DNA from: UBA8403 sp964455155
GTDB taxonomy: Bacteria; Bacteroidota; Bacteroidia; Cytophagales; Amoebophilaceae
Assembly: GCA_964455155.1 (NCBI GenBank)
Contig: CAYVYH010000017.1
Coordinates: 1-22,769, forward strand
Direction: 5' to 3'
Length of the DNA stretch: 22,769 nucleotides
Shown: positions 6,727 to 14,945 of the stretch, in pieces
Position numbering within the stretch: position 1 is the first letter of the stretch
Layout: each line of letters starts with the position of its first letter
Notes under the pieces: model-generated
What the model saw: only the letters and a program-made list of their open reading frames with translations
Databases searched by the model: none
What the model was told of the DNA's origin: nothing
Translations under genes and position numbers: made by a program

Positions 6727-7429
6727 TCCTATTGGCCTAAGGCTTGGGTATATCAGAGGATGGGATTCCAATTGGTTTGCATCAAAGAGAGATTTCTCCG
6801 ACAGGCTGATGGAGGACGATAAAATACGAAAGTATCTGGAGGCAAGGATGGCTAAGGGTGGCATCTCGAGAATTGTCATCGAGCGTACTATTAAGAGGGT
6901 TACGCTGACTATACACACTGCAAAGCCGGGCGTTATCATCGGTAAGGCAGGTACAGAGGTAGATAAAGTTAGAGAAGAACTTAACAAGCTGACGGGCAAA
7001 GAGGTTCAGGTTAATATTCTTGAAATAAAAAGACCGGAACTGGATGCTAAGTTGGTAGCGGAGTCTGTCGCCCAACAACTCAAAGCGCGTATTTCTTACC
7101 GCAGAGCCATGAAACAAGCTGTGTCTGCAGCCATGCGCGTAGGTGCGCATGGTATCAAGCTAAAAATATCCGGTAGGGTAGGTGGTGCAGAAATTGCCAG
7201 AAGCGAAGAATACAAGGAGGGAAGAGTTCCTCTACATACACTGCGTGCGGATATCGACTATGCGGCTGTGGGTGCCAAAACCGTTTATGGTATCATTGGG
7301 GTAAAGGTCTGGATTTTCAAAGGAGAGCGGTACGGCAAGCAGGATCTATCACCTAGCGCGGACCCAGTAGCCAGAGAGAGTAGTAAATCTACAGGGCCTT
7401 TTGCACACAGGGGAAGGAAGGCGTCTTAA
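6710..7429 (+). CDS. rpsC: 30S ribosomal protein S3
   Basis: Small-subunit head protein at the mRNA entry channel, where it takes part in mRNA unwinding. It has 239 residues. The start MGQKVNPIGLRLG, the KH domain with its GxxG-type loop (VIIGKAGTEVDKVREEL, about residues 75-91), and the C-terminal KISGRVGGAEIARSE are all present. The start lies within the end of rplV. After the stop comes an unusually long gap before rplP, whereas these two genes are normally adjacent or overlapping. Confidence 0.97.
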   Translation: MGQKVNPIGLRLGYIRGWDSNWFASKRDFSDRLMEDDKIRKYLEARMAKGGISRIVIERTIKRVTLTIHTAKPGVIIGKAGTEVDKVREELNKLTGKEVQVNILEIKRPELDAKLVAESVAQQLKARISYRRAMKQAVSAAMRVGAHGIKLKISGRVGGAEIARSEEYKEGRVPLHTLRADIDYAAVGAKTVYGIIGVKVWIFKGERYGKQDLSPSADPVARESSKSTGPFAHRGRKAS

Positions 7430-7600
7430 ACGCAGTGGTGTATCGTAGAGACGGTACGTTGTAAGCAAACGCAGTAGGTTTTTGTTCTACTGAAAGTGGT
7501 CCTGGCAGCCGGGGGGAGTTTTCCCAAGATGTTGCGATGTGACTTGATAGTGGCGGCGGGTTATTTGGCTCGTCGCGTATAACTAAAGGATAAAGAGATC
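7430..7600 (+). other. 171-base gap between rpsC and rplP
   Basis: No gene, tRNA or consensus promoter is visible. Weak complementary segments are AGTAG (7473-7477) with CTACT (7487-7491), and GGGGA with TTCCC around 7515-7530. The A-rich run just before rplP (AACTAAAGGATAAAGAG) looks like a Bacteroidota initiation region. The length is unusual for this junction, since other ribosomal junctions here are mostly 0-60 bases. Confidence 0.5.
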
Positions 7601-8023
7601 ATGTTACAGCCTAAAAGAACTAAATACAGAAAAATGCAGAAGGGGCGCGTCAAAGGGCTCGCAATGAGGGGTAACTTGTTGGCATTTGGAGCGTTTGGCT
7701 TGAAGGCTTTGGAACCTGTTTGGATGACAGCTAGGCAGATTGAAGCGGCGCGTATTGCTATGACAAGAGCAATGAAAAGGCAAGGGCAAGTTTGGATTAG
7801 AATTTTCCCAGACAAGCCCATCACAAAAAAGCCCGCTGAAGTACGGATGGGTAAAGGCAAGGGTGCACCTGAGTACTGGGCGGGGGTTGTCAAGCCTGGG
7901 AGAATTCTTTTTGAGATAGATGGAGTGGGCATGGGATTGGCGCAAAAAGCCATGAGTTTGGCAGCACAGAAGCTTCCCATAAAGGTTAAGTTTGTCGTAC
8001 GCAGGGACTACACGGAAGAATAG
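7601..8023 (+). CDS. rplP: 50S ribosomal protein L16
   Basis: Binds 23S and 5S rRNA and helps position A-site tRNA. It has 140 residues, the typical length. MLQPKRTKYRKMQKGR at the start, LEPVWMTARQIEAARIAMTR, and IFPDKPITKKPAEVRMGKGKG are the family signatures. The ATG at 7601 is the natural family start. It is followed after ten bases by rpmC. Confidence 0.97.
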   Translation: MLQPKRTKYRKMQKGRVKGLAMRGNLLAFGAFGLKALEPVWMTARQIEAARIAMTRAMKRQGQVWIRIFPDKPITKKPAEVRMGKGKGAPEYWAGVVKPGRILFEIDGVGMGLAQKAMSLAAQKLPIKVKFVVRRDYTEE

Positions 8024-8033
8024 GAATAAAAAG

Positions 8034-8231
8034 ATGAAATACAAAGAGATTAAATCTTTATCTTCAGAGGAACGTCGATTAAAGCTTGTTGCTGAGGAAG
8101 TGAATCTGAGAAAGTTACGGTTTGCCCACGCTGTTTCGCCCATTGAGAATCCAGTGCGTATTAAACGTAGTAGGAGGCTTATTGCGCAACTCAAGACAGT
8201 CGAGAATGCCCCCCAGAAAATCAGAAAATAG
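8034..8231 (+). CDS. rpmC: 50S ribosomal protein L29
   Basis: Small two-helix protein near the exit tunnel, next to L23. It has 65 residues from ATG 8034, matching the family. MKYKEIKSLSSEE and the later NPVRIKRSRRLIAQLKT are typical. An in-frame start at 7992, inside rplP, would add 14 residues with no family counterpart and was not used. Confidence 0.95.
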   Translation: MKYKEIKSLSSEERRLKLVAEEVNLRKLRFAHAVSPIENPVRIKRSRRLIAQLKTVENAPQKIRK

Positions 8232-8241
8232 CCATATTGAG

Positions 8242-8496
8242 ATGTTGAGAAATCAAAGGAAAGAAAGGGTTGGTCAAGTAGTAAGTAACAAGGGTGACAA
8301 GACCATTGTCGTCCTAATAAAAAGGATGGTTAAACACCCTTTTTATGGGAAGTTTATCAATAAGTCTGCCAAATTCATGGCGCATGACGAGAAAAATGAG
8401 TGTAACATGGGTGACGTTGTCAAAATTATGGAAGTGCGCCCGTTGAGTAAAAAGAAGCGTTGGAGATTGGTCCAAGTCATCGAGAAAGCTAAGTAG
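8242..8496 (+). CDS. rpsQ: 30S ribosomal protein S17
   Basis: OB-fold protein of the small-subunit body that binds 16S rRNA. It has 84 residues from ATG 8242. LRNQRKERVGQVVSNKGDKTIVV opens the fold, KHPFYGKFI forms the conserved loop, and CNMGDVVKIMEVRPLSKKKRWRLV closes it. The frame stays open back to 8122, but that extension overlaps rpmC and is not family-like. Confidence 0.95.
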   Translation: MLRNQRKERVGQVVSNKGDKTIVVLIKRMVKHPFYGKFINKSAKFMAHDEKNECNMGDVVKIMEVRPLSKKKRWRLVQVIEKAK

Positions 8497-8498
8497 TT

Positions 8499-8867
8499 AT
8501 GATACAGCAAGAATCTAGACTGAAGGTTGCGGACAACAGCGGGGCCAAGGAAGTGCTGTGTATCCGTGTGTTGGGCGGTACACGGAAGCGATATGCTAGT
8601 ATAGGTGATAAGATTGTGGTGACAGTCAAAGCAGCTAGCCCTTCGGGTAACCTTAAAAAAGGGACTGTTTCCAAAGCGGTGGTTGTAAGGACCAGAAAAG
8701 AGGTAAGGAGGAGAGACGGTTCTTACATTCGTTTTGAGGACAATGCTGCCGTATTACTCAACGAAAAAAATGAGCCTATTGGTACTCGTGTCTTTGGGCC
8801 AGTCGGGAGAGAGTTGCGCGAGAAAGAATTTATGAAAATAGTTTCCTTAGCACCTGAAGTACTGTGA
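8499..8867 (+). CDS. rplN: 50S ribosomal protein L14
   Basis: Large-subunit interface protein that forms a bridge to the small subunit and binds silencing factor RsfS in many bacteria. It has 122 residues, exactly the family length. MIQQESRLKVADNSGAKE, the conserved GGTRKRYASIGD, and the end EKEFMKIVSLAPEVL are diagnostic. It starts two bases after the rpsQ stop. It is the first gene of the classical spc segment, here continuous with the S10 segment. Confidence 0.98.
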   Translation: MIQQESRLKVADNSGAKEVLCIRVLGGTRKRYASIGDKIVVTVKAASPSGNLKKGTVSKAVVVRTRKEVRRRDGSYIRFEDNAAVLLNEKNEPIGTRVFGPVGRELREKEFMKIVSLAPEVL

Positions 8868-8869
8868 AA

Positions 8870-9229
8870 ATGCATCAAAAAAGCCATAATACATTAAAGC
8901 TACATATCAGAAAAGGAGATACTGTGAAGGTGCTTTCGGGTAATTACAGGGGGAAGCAAGGCATCGTTCTCGGGGTGTTTACTAAAGCTTACAGGGCTAC
9001 TGTAGAGGGTATCAACATGGTATCGCGTCATAGAAAACCCTCTGCAAAGAATCCCCAGGGAGGGATAGAGAAGAAAGAGGCTCCTATACACATCAGTAAC
9101 CTTATGTTGGTTGACCCTACTACGGGGGTAGCTGCGAGGATAGGTAGGAGGTATAATGATGCGGGTAAATTAGAACGATTTTCTAAAAAGACTGGGAAGA
9201 TTATAAGAAATGGCTACTCCAAGACTTAA
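8870..9229 (+). CDS. rplX: 50S ribosomal protein L24
   Basis: Assembly initiator protein of the large subunit, located near the tunnel exit. It has 119 residues from ATG 8870. The KOW motif LHIRKGDTVKVLSGNYRGKQG lies at the N-terminus, followed by the conserved INMVSRHRKPS and GGIEKKEAPIHISN. A GTG at 8864, overlapping the rplN stop, would add two residues and is an equally plausible coupled start. The last 20 bases overlap rplE. Confidence 0.95.
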   Translation: MHQKSHNTLKLHIRKGDTVKVLSGNYRGKQGIVLGVFTKAYRATVEGINMVSRHRKPSAKNPQGGIEKKEAPIHISNLMLVDPTTGVAARIGRRYNDAGKLERFSKKTGKIIRNGYSKT

Positions 9230-9758
9230 AGAGAGATATACAAAAGAGTTGGTTCCCATGCTTAAAGAGCAGCTGCAATGCAGCTCTGTGATGCAGGTGC
9301 CAAAGCTAGAGAAGATATGTATCAACCAAGGTGTTGGTGCTGCTGTTAGCGACAAGAAACTTATTGCAACAGCCATCGAGGAGCTGAGTGCAATTGCGGG
9401 ACAGCTGGCGGTGCCTACCAAAGCTAGGAAAGCTATTTCCAATTTTAAGCTGAGGGAAGATATGCCCATTGGTGCTACTGTCACCTTGCGCGGGAAGAAG
9501 ATGTACGAGTTTTTGGATCGACTCATCACCTTAGCTTTACCACGTGTAAGAGATTTTAAAGGCGTCAGTCCTAAAAGTTTTGACGGGCGAGGCAACTACA
9601 CCCTGGGCATTCGTGAACAGATTATCTTCCCGGAGATTAGTATTGATAAGGTGAACAAGATGTCGGGTATGAGTATCACTTTTGTAACGAGTGCAGGCTC
9701 TGACCAGAAAGCGCACCGACTTTTGAAAGCCCTAGGAATGCCTTTTCGAGACAAGTAA
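9210..9758 (+). CDS. rplE: 50S ribosomal protein L5
   Basis: Binds 5S rRNA in the central protuberance and contacts P-site tRNA and S13. It has 182 residues. PRLKERYTKELVPMLKEQL, VPKLEKICINQGVG, ATVTLRGKKMYEFLDRL and the C-terminal MSITFVTSA are the expected blocks. The start lies inside the last codons of rplX, in another frame, so translation of the two is likely coupled. Confidence 0.97.
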   Translation: MATPRLKERYTKELVPMLKEQLQCSSVMQVPKLEKICINQGVGAAVSDKKLIATAIEELSAIAGQLAVPTKARKAISNFKLREDMPIGATVTLRGKKMYEFLDRLITLALPRVRDFKGVSPKSFDGRGNYTLGIREQIIFPEISIDKVNKMSGMSITFVTSAGSDQKAHRLLKALGMPFRDK

Positions 9759-9779
9759 AACCAAAGAACGTAACAAGCC

Positions 9780-10049
9780 GTGGCAAAATTATCAGTTAAA
9801 GTGCGGGAGTTAAGGCGTCAGAAGCTGGTGGCCAGATATGCGGCCAAACGCGCTATCCTAAAAGCAAAGGGAGACTACGAAGCCTTAGATAAGCTTCCCA
9901 AGAATGCATCCCCTGTACGGCTACACAACCGATGTAAAGCTACAGGAAGACCTAAAGGGTATATGCGAAAGTTTGGCATTTCGAGGGTCACTTTTAGAGA
10001 GTGGGCATCGGCAGGAAAAATACCAGGCATTACCAAGGCAAGCTGGTAG
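9780..10049 (+). CDS. rpsN: 30S ribosomal protein S14 (zinc-independent type)
   Basis: Small-subunit head protein close to S3 and S19. It has 89 residues, the long form, with no CxxC pairs; the short zinc-binding form has about 61 residues. The C-terminal half carries RLHNRCKATGRPKGYMRKFGISR and FREWASAGKIPGITKASW, the strongest family signature. The start codon is GTG at 9780, chosen because it gives the standard opening AKLSVKVRELRRQKL. It lies 21 bases after rplE. Confidence 0.96.
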   Translation: MAKLSVKVRELRRQKLVARYAAKRAILKAKGDYEALDKLPKNASPVRLHNRCKATGRPKGYMRKFGISRVTFREWASAGKIPGITKASW

Positions 10050-10111
10050 CATTAGATACTGACGAAAAATATAACGTTGCAGAGTCGAGCGTCTGCAAAA
10101 AAAATGAGAAC

Positions 10112-10513
10112 ATGATTACAGATCCTATAGCCGATTATTTGACCAGAATCAGAAACGCCATCAAAGCCCGGCACGGCATCGTGGAGATTCCTGCATCAAA
10201 TACCAAGAAAGAAATCACCAGGGTGCTTCATGAGAAGGGATACATCAGGCAGTATAAATTTGATAATGGAGCCAACGTGCAGGGTACCATTAAAATTGCG
10301 CTTAAGTATAGTCCTGATACTAAGCAGCCAGCCATTGTGAAATTACAAAGAGTAAGCAGGCCTGGATTGAGAAAGTACGCCAGCTCTGACAACCTACCTG
10401 AGGTTATCAATGGATTGGGTATTGCCATCCTGTCTACTTCCAAAGGAGTAATGAGTGATAAGGAAGCGAGAAAGATGCATGTTGGGGGGGAGGTATTGTG
10501 TTACGTTTATTAA
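10112..10513 (+). CDS. rpsH: 30S ribosomal protein S8
   Basis: Central-domain 16S rRNA binder and, in enterobacteria, the translational repressor of the spc operon. It has 133 residues from ATG 10112. MITDPIADYLTRIRNA, IKIALKYSP, RVSRPGLRKY and the end LPEVINGLGIAILSTSKGVMSD are conserved. The frame remains open to 10001 but that extension overlaps rpsN and lacks family similarity. A 62-base gap precedes it, with no clear repressor target visible by eye. Confidence 0.97.
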   Translation: MITDPIADYLTRIRNAIKARHGIVEIPASNTKKEITRVLHEKGYIRQYKFDNGANVQGTIKIALKYSPDTKQPAIVKLQRVSRPGLRKYASSDNLPEVINGLGIAILSTSKGVMSDKEARKMHVGGEVLCYVY

Positions 10514-10523
10514 GTAAGATGGT

Positions 10524-11078
10524 ATGTCAAGAATAGGAAAAAGCCCCATTAAACTGCCTAGTAATGTCACAGTGACTGTCTCTGATACGGGACTAGTACA
10601 TGTAAGTGGCACCCGAGGAACGCTTTCCCAGCTTGTTGATCCCGCTGTCGCTGTCAAGGTAGAAGAGGGTACAGTGGTGCTAGAGAGGAAATCTAATCAA
10701 AGAACACACGAAGCTTTACATGGTCTTTACAGATCATTACTCCAAAACATGGTCATTGGCGTGAGTGAAGGCTATCAAAAAGTCTTAGAATTAGTAGGCG
10801 TAGGTTATAAAGCGAGTGTACAAGATGGTGTATTGGAGCTAAGTCTGGGATACTCACACGGCATATTTTTCATTGTCCCTGAGGAGATTGCTGTTAGAGC
10901 TGAAATGGTAAAGGGGAAAAACCCTCTTATTTATCTGGAAGGTATCGATAAGCAGCTCATAGGGCAGGTAGCAGCTAGGATTAGAATGCTTAGAAAAGTA
11001 GAGCCCTACAAAGGTAAGGGCATCAGATTTTTGGGAGAACATATCAGACGTAAGGCAGGTAAGTCTGCTACTAAGTAG
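10524..11078 (+). CDS. rplF: 50S ribosomal protein L6
   Basis: Two-domain protein beside the sarcin-ricin loop and factor-binding site. It has 184 residues. MSRIGKSPIKLPSNVTV at the start, LELVGVGYKASVQDG in the middle, and EPYKGKGIRFLGEHIRRKAGKSA at the end identify it. The central stretch VPEEIAVRAEMVKGKNPLIYLEGIDKQLIGQVAA corresponds to the second domain (quoted in two overlapping family blocks, about residues 115-148). Confidence 0.97.
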   Translation: MSRIGKSPIKLPSNVTVTVSDTGLVHVSGTRGTLSQLVDPAVAVKVEEGTVVLERKSNQRTHEALHGLYRSLLQNMVIGVSEGYQKVLELVGVGYKASVQDGVLELSLGYSHGIFFIVPEEIAVRAEMVKGKNPLIYLEGIDKQLIGQVAARIRMLRKVEPYKGKGIRFLGEHIRRKAGKSATK

Positions 11079-11103
11079 GTCAGTTAGTTACTGCGATAAG
11101 CAC

Positions 11104-11457
11104 ATGAAAGCTAAGAATAAAAGAGTTGATCGGAGGTTGAAAATTCGAAGAAAGATCAGAAAGACCATTCGAGGCACTGCGGTAGTACCCAGACTCGCTG
11201 TCTACAAGAGTAATAAGTGTATATATGCGCAGTTGATCAACGATGAACAAGGCCACACACTGTTCGCTACCTCTTCAAGGGCACTAGGTGATCTAGGTGT
11301 TGATGTGGATAAGGCCAGAAAAGTGGGTAAAGTCATTGCGGAGAAGGCAATTGAGCAAGGTATTGGAGCTGTCGTATTTGATCGTTCAGGATACCTCTAT
11401 CACGGTAGGGTGAAGGCGCTGGCAGAGGGTGCTAGAGATCAAGGTCTAAAATTTTAA
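11104..11457 (+). CDS. rplR: 50S ribosomal protein L18
   Basis: 5S rRNA-binding protein of the central protuberance. It has 117 residues. The basic N-terminus (RVDRRLKIRRKIRKTIRGT), PRLAVYKSNKCIYAQLINDE, and the end FDRSGYLYHGRVKALAEGAR are canonical. The stop shares one base with the next start (TAATG), so rpsE translation is likely coupled. Confidence 0.97.
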   Translation: MKAKNKRVDRRLKIRRKIRKTIRGTAVVPRLAVYKSNKCIYAQLINDEQGHTLFATSSRALGDLGVDVDKARKVGKVIAEKAIEQGIGAVVFDRSGYLYHGRVKALAEGARDQGLKF

Positions 11458-11972
11458 TGCGTATGGCTCCGAAGAAATTAAGAGCGAGTGACTTTCAACT
11501 GGAAGAGAAGGTCGTATCGGTAAACCGAGTCACCAAGGTGGTCAAAGGAGGTCGTAACTTTAGCTTTGCGGCTGTCGTCGTTGTTGGGAATGGCAACGGC
11601 GTGGTGGGCTACGGCCTTGGTAAAGCTAAAGAGGTGACGAATGCCATTGTTAAGGGGGTAGAAGACGCCAAGAAAAACTTAGTAAGAGTACCTATCCTGC
11701 GTAATACAGTTCCCCACGCATCTGTGGGGAAGTTTGGCGGAGGTTTAGTGTTGTTGAAGCCAGCTGCTCCGGGTACAGGCATTATCGCAGGAGGGGGGGC
11801 GCGCATCGTTCTGGAGAGTGCGGGTGTACAGAACGTATTATCCAAATCCAAAGGATCATCTAACCCTCACAATGTTGTCAAAGCAACGTTGCAGGCATTG
11901 TTGCAATTGCGTGATCCTGTGACTGTTGCTGCTCAAAGGGGCATTCATATTGAAAAAGTATTTAATGGATAG
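11457..11972 (+). CDS. rpsE: 30S ribosomal protein S5
   Basis: Body protein at the mRNA entrance, involved in decoding accuracy. It has 171 residues. The double-stranded-RNA-binding-like N-terminal region contains VNRVTKVVKGGRNFSFAAVV, the spectinomycin-loop neighbourhood. VPILRNTVPHASVGKFGG and the C-terminal PGTGIIAGGGARIVLESAGV follow. ATG 11463 is an alternative start two codons in. ATG 11457, overlapping the rplR stop, is favoured for coupling. Confidence 0.97.
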   Translation: MRMAPKKLRASDFQLEEKVVSVNRVTKVVKGGRNFSFAAVVVVGNGNGVVGYGLGKAKEVTNAIVKGVEDAKKNLVRVPILRNTVPHASVGKFGGGLVLLKPAAPGTGIIAGGGARIVLESAGVQNVLSKSKGSSNPHNVVKATLQALLQLRDPVTVAAQRGIHIEKVFNG

Positions 11973-11974
11973 TC

Positions 11975-12166
11975 ATGGCTAAAGTCAGAATTACCCAGAT
12001 AAAGAGCCTTATTGGCTACCCTCATCAGCAGCAAAGGCGCACCATGAGTGCCCTAGGGTTTGGGCGCCAAGGTAAAATCAATAGAAGTATTGAGCACGAG
12101 CTTACACCGGCGATACAGGGGATGATTAACAGAATAAGTCATTTAGTGATTATAGAAGAACTATAG
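11975..12166 (+). CDS. rpmD: 50S ribosomal protein L30
   Basis: Small single-domain large-subunit protein. It has 63 residues. MAKVRITQIKSLIGYP and TMSALGFGRQGKINRSIEH match the bacterial L30 core. It sits between rpsE and rplO, its normal place, with two bases on each side. Confidence 0.95.
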   Translation: MAKVRITQIKSLIGYPHQQQRRTMSALGFGRQGKINRSIEHELTPAIQGMINRISHLVIIEEL

Positions 12167-12168
12167 TT

Positions 12169-12627
12169 ATGCGATTAAATACACTTAAGCCCGCTCCCGG
12201 TGCTGTCAAGGATAGGAAACGTGTTGGTAGGGGACAAGGCTCCGGTAGAGGGGGGACCGCCACGAGAGGACATAAAGGAGCTAGATCAAGGTCAGGCTAC
12301 AAGAGCAAGCGAGGTTTCGAAGGTGGGCAGTTGCCTTTACAAAGGCGTCTGCCTAGGTACGGATTCAAGAGTCCTAACAAGCTCGTCTACAAGCCCATTA
12401 ACTTAGAGGTACTCCAACAACTGGTTGAGAGGGAGAAGTTGACTTGTGTCAATGAATCTGTGCTGCTCAATCATGGCCTCATAGGCAGGCGTGAGCGTTA
12501 CAAAGTATTGGGCTCTGGAGTGCTAAAAGACAAGATTGATGTATCTGCTTACGCTTTCTCCGCCTCGGCACGCGCGTCTATAGAGCAATTAGGAGGAAAA
12601 GCTACCACCATTGATGTTTATGCCTAG
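12169..12627 (+). CDS. rplO: 50S ribosomal protein L15
   Basis: Late-assembling large-subunit protein with a long basic N-terminal tail threaded into rRNA. It has 152 residues. LKPAPGAVKDRKRVGRGQGSG, GTATRGHKGARSRSGY, and FEGGQLPLQRRLPRYGF are the signature tail segments. The C-terminal globular part ends with ASIEQLGGKATTIDVYA. The 3' end overlaps the start of secY, which reads in a different frame. Confidence 0.97.
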   Translation: MRLNTLKPAPGAVKDRKRVGRGQGSGRGGTATRGHKGARSRSGYKSKRGFEGGQLPLQRRLPRYGFKSPNKLVYKPINLEVLQQLVEREKLTCVNESVLLNHGLIGRRERYKVLGSGVLKDKIDVSAYAFSASARASIEQLGGKATTIDVYA

Positions 12628-13912
12628 ACTCTTCCGTGTCATCAAGGATATCTTCTCTATTGAAGAGCTCAGAATTCGTATACTCAATACGGTCGTGTTC
12701 CTGCTGTTGTTCCGCTTGGGGTCTTACGTGGTTTTACCAGGCATCAATCCTACCAAGCTCACGGGTGAGGCAAAGGGGATATTTGGGCTACTGGATGCAT
12801 TTTTGGGAGGTGCCTTCAGCAATGCATCTGTGCTGGGCCTGGGTGTCATGCCTTACATATCCGCCTCTATTGCTATTCAGCTTTTGACCATTGCATTCCC
12901 GTATTTTCAAAGATTACAAAAGGAAGGACATTCGGGCAGGAAAATCCTCAACCAAATGACCAAGGTACTCACCATTTTTATTGCCATAGTGCAGGCAGTG
13001 GCCTACCTGTCTACAGCGGTTTCAGAGGAAGTTGTTGTGATCAGCAGGTCTTTTTTCACGGGGTCATCCATCATTATTCTTACGGCGGGTACGATGTTTT
13101 GTGTATGGCTAGGAGATCGCATTACCGACAAAGGTATCGGCAATGGGGTTTCCATGCTTATTATGGTCGGGATTATCTCTTCTTTACCAGGAGCGCTTTT
13201 CTCAGAGATTCTTTCCAGAGGTATGCGTGGTTCTCTGGTTCTTCTCATCGAGCTCCTCTTACTTTTTGTGGTTGTGGCGGGTGTGGTGATGTTTACGCAA
13301 GCTACCAGAAGAATCCCTGTACAATATGCTAAGCAGATGGTCAGTAGCAATGTGTACGGCGGGCATAGGCAATACATACCCCTCAAGTTGAATACGCCTG
13401 GCGTAATGCCCATCATTTTTTCACAGGCACTCATGTTCTTGCCCGCGCTCATTGCAAGTATTTGGTCAGAAAAAAGCAACGTGGCGACTTTCGTGGGAAG
13501 GGTGTTTTCTGACTACACCACCTGGCAGTACAATGTAACTTTCGGATTCCTTATCATTATTTTTACCTTTTTCTACACTGCTATTACTATCAATCCTACT
13601 CAAATTGCAGATGACATGAAGCGCAACAGTGGCTTTATTCCAGGCATTAAGCCCGGGAGACCCACGTCAGAGTTTATAGACAATATTTTGAGCAGGATAA
13701 CGCTACCAGGTTCTCTATTTCTCGCTGCAATAGCTATATTGCCGGCCTTTGCGCACATGGCCGGTGTGAATAGCTCATTTAGCAGATTTTATGGGGGCAC
13801 CTCATTACTCATTATGGTAGGTGTGGTTCTGGACACGTTGCAGCAAGTAGAGAGTTTGCTGCTTATGCGTCGCTATCAGGGCCTGATGAGATCCGGTAGC
13901 ATACAAGAATAG
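12614..13912 (+). CDS. secY: Protein translocase channel subunit SecY
   Basis: Inner-membrane pore of the general secretion pathway, working with SecE, SecG and SecA. About 432 residues with roughly ten hydrophobic segments. N-terminal SIEELRIRILNTVVFLLLFRLGSYV leads into the first helix (residues about 15-38). FLGGAFSNASVLGLGVMPYI precedes the second helix. RRIPVQYAKQMV and GGHRQYIPLKLNTPGVMPII form a conserved cytoplasmic loop, and GFIPGIKPGRPT is the loop that contacts SecA or the ribosome. Candidate starts are TTG 12611, ATG 12614 and ATG 12620, all inside the end of rplO. ATG 12614 is used here; ATG 12620 also fits. Confidence 0.97.
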   Translation: MFMPRLFRVIKDIFSIEELRIRILNTVVFLLLFRLGSYVVLPGINPTKLTGEAKGIFGLLDAFLGGAFSNASVLGLGVMPYISASIAIQLLTIAFPYFQRLQKEGHSGRKILNQMTKVLTIFIAIVQAVAYLSTAVSEEVVVISRSFFTGSSIIILTAGTMFCVWLGDRITDKGIGNGVSMLIMVGIISSLPGALFSEILSRGMRGSLVLLIELLLLFVVVAGVVMFTQATRRIPVQYAKQMVSSNVYGGHRQYIPLKLNTPGVMPIIFSQALMFLPALIASIWSEKSNVATFVGRVFSDYTTWQYNVTFGFLIIIFTFFYTAITINPTQIADDMKRNSGFIPGIKPGRPTSEFIDNILSRITLPGSLFLAAIAILPAFAHMAGVNSSFSRFYGGTSLLIMVGVVLDTLQQVESLLLMRRYQGLMRSGSIQE

Positions 13913-13941
13913 TTTCTAAACTGCCGCTACGTTTTGAAGAA

Positions 13942-14712
13942 ATGGGTTTCGTAAAGCGTGAAGAAGAGGTAGCTTTAATTAGGGAAGGTGCTAAGATTTT
14001 AAGTAAAACACAGGGACAAGTTGCGAAAAAAATTAAGCCAGGAGTGACTACCTGGGAGCTAGATGCACTTGCGGAAGCATTTATTAGAGACAGTGGTGGG
14101 GTGCCTTCTTTCAAAGGATACCAAAAGTTTCCTGCTACCCTTTGTACTTCCGTTAATGAGTATGTAGTGCACGGGCTTCCCAGTAACTACGCGTTGCAGG
14201 AAGGTGATATTGTTTCTGTAGACTGTGGGGTGTACTATAAGGGATTTCACAGCGATGCGGCTTTTACTTATCCTGTGGGTGTGGTGAGTGATGAGGTAAT
14301 GTCCCTACTTCGAGTAACAAAAGAGGCCTTGTACTGTGGCATTAACGAAGCTAGGGTAGGCAATAGGGTTGGAGACATTAGTTATGCTATTCAACACTAT
14401 GCACAATGCCATGGCTATTCGGTAGTGAGGGAATTGGTAGGGCACGGCGTAGGAAGAGCGCTGCATGAGGACCCACCAGTGCCTAACTATGGAAGGAGAG
14501 GCCATGGTGCACAGCTTAGGCAAGGTATGGTGTTGGCCATAGAGCCGATGATTAACTTGGGAAGGAGACAAGTTGTACAGGAAAAAGGAGGAGTATTCAG
14601 GTCCTTGGACAGAAAAGTTACCGCGCACTTTGAACACACGGTGGTGGTAATGGAGAGTAAAGCCGAAATACTGACGACTTACAAGTACATAGAAGAAGTC
14701 TTCAAATTTTAG
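13942..14712 (+). CDS. map: Methionine aminopeptidase, type I
   Basis: Cytosolic metalloenzyme that removes the initiator methionine from new proteins after deformylation. It has 256 residues, and the whole pita-bread fold is present. The expected metal ligands are Asp94 (SVDCG), Asp105 (HSDAA), His168 (GHGVG), Glu201 (AIEP) and Glu231 (HFEH). His77 in VNEYVVHGLP is the usual substrate-contacting His. It lies directly after secY with no adk between, as is common in Bacteroidota. All catalytic residues are intact, so it should be active. Confidence 0.97.
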   Translation: MGFVKREEEVALIREGAKILSKTQGQVAKKIKPGVTTWELDALAEAFIRDSGGVPSFKGYQKFPATLCTSVNEYVVHGLPSNYALQEGDIVSVDCGVYYKGFHSDAAFTYPVGVVSDEVMSLLRVTKEALYCGINEARVGNRVGDISYAIQHYAQCHGYSVVRELVGHGVGRALHEDPPVPNYGRRGHGAQLRQGMVLAIEPMINLGRRQVVQEKGGVFRSLDRKVTAHFEHTVVVMESKAEILTTYKYIEEVFKF

Positions 14713-14713
14713 T

Positions 14714-14932
14714 ATGGCCAAGCAAGAAGCAATTAAACAGGATGGCATTGTCGAGGTGGCTCTTCCCAACGCGATGTTTAAAATTCGTTTAGAAAATGGA
14801 CATTTGGTGCTAGGGCATATCTCTGGAAAAATGAGAAAATTTTATATCAAAATATTGCCCGGAGATAAGGTCACGTTGGAGATGTCTCCTTATGATTTGA
14901 CCAAAGGACGTATTGTTTACAGGTATAAGTAA
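14714..14932 (+). CDS. infA: Translation initiation factor IF-1
   Basis: S1-like OB-fold protein that occupies the A site during 30S initiation complex formation. It has 72 residues, exactly the family length. KQEAIKQDGIVEVALPNAMFKIRLENGH and the core HISGKMRKFYIKILPGDKVTLEMSPYDLTKGRIVYRYK match the highly conserved family; these runs span residues 3-30 and 34-72. The start lies one base after the map stop, suggesting coupled translation. Confidence 0.98.
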   Translation: MAKQEAIKQDGIVEVALPNAMFKIRLENGHLVLGHISGKMRKFYIKILPGDKVTLEMSPYDLTKGRIVYRYK

Positions 14933-14945
14933 TACTGAACTAACC

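Noticed and set aside
7604..8194. A 196-codon minus-strand open frame over rplP and rpmC
   Set aside because: It lies entirely antisense to two certain ribosomal genes, has no motif, and has an irregular composition typical of shadow frames.
8122..8241. A 40-residue N-terminal extension of S17
   Set aside because: It overlaps rpmC out of frame, and the S17 fold starts after ATG 8242.
10001..10111. A 37-residue N-terminal extension of S8
   Set aside because: It overlaps rpsN in another frame, and S8 proteins start at MITDPIADYLTRIRNA.
13003..13479. A 158-codon minus-strand open frame within secY
   Set aside because: It is antisense to a conserved membrane protein and is explained by the codon pattern of secY.
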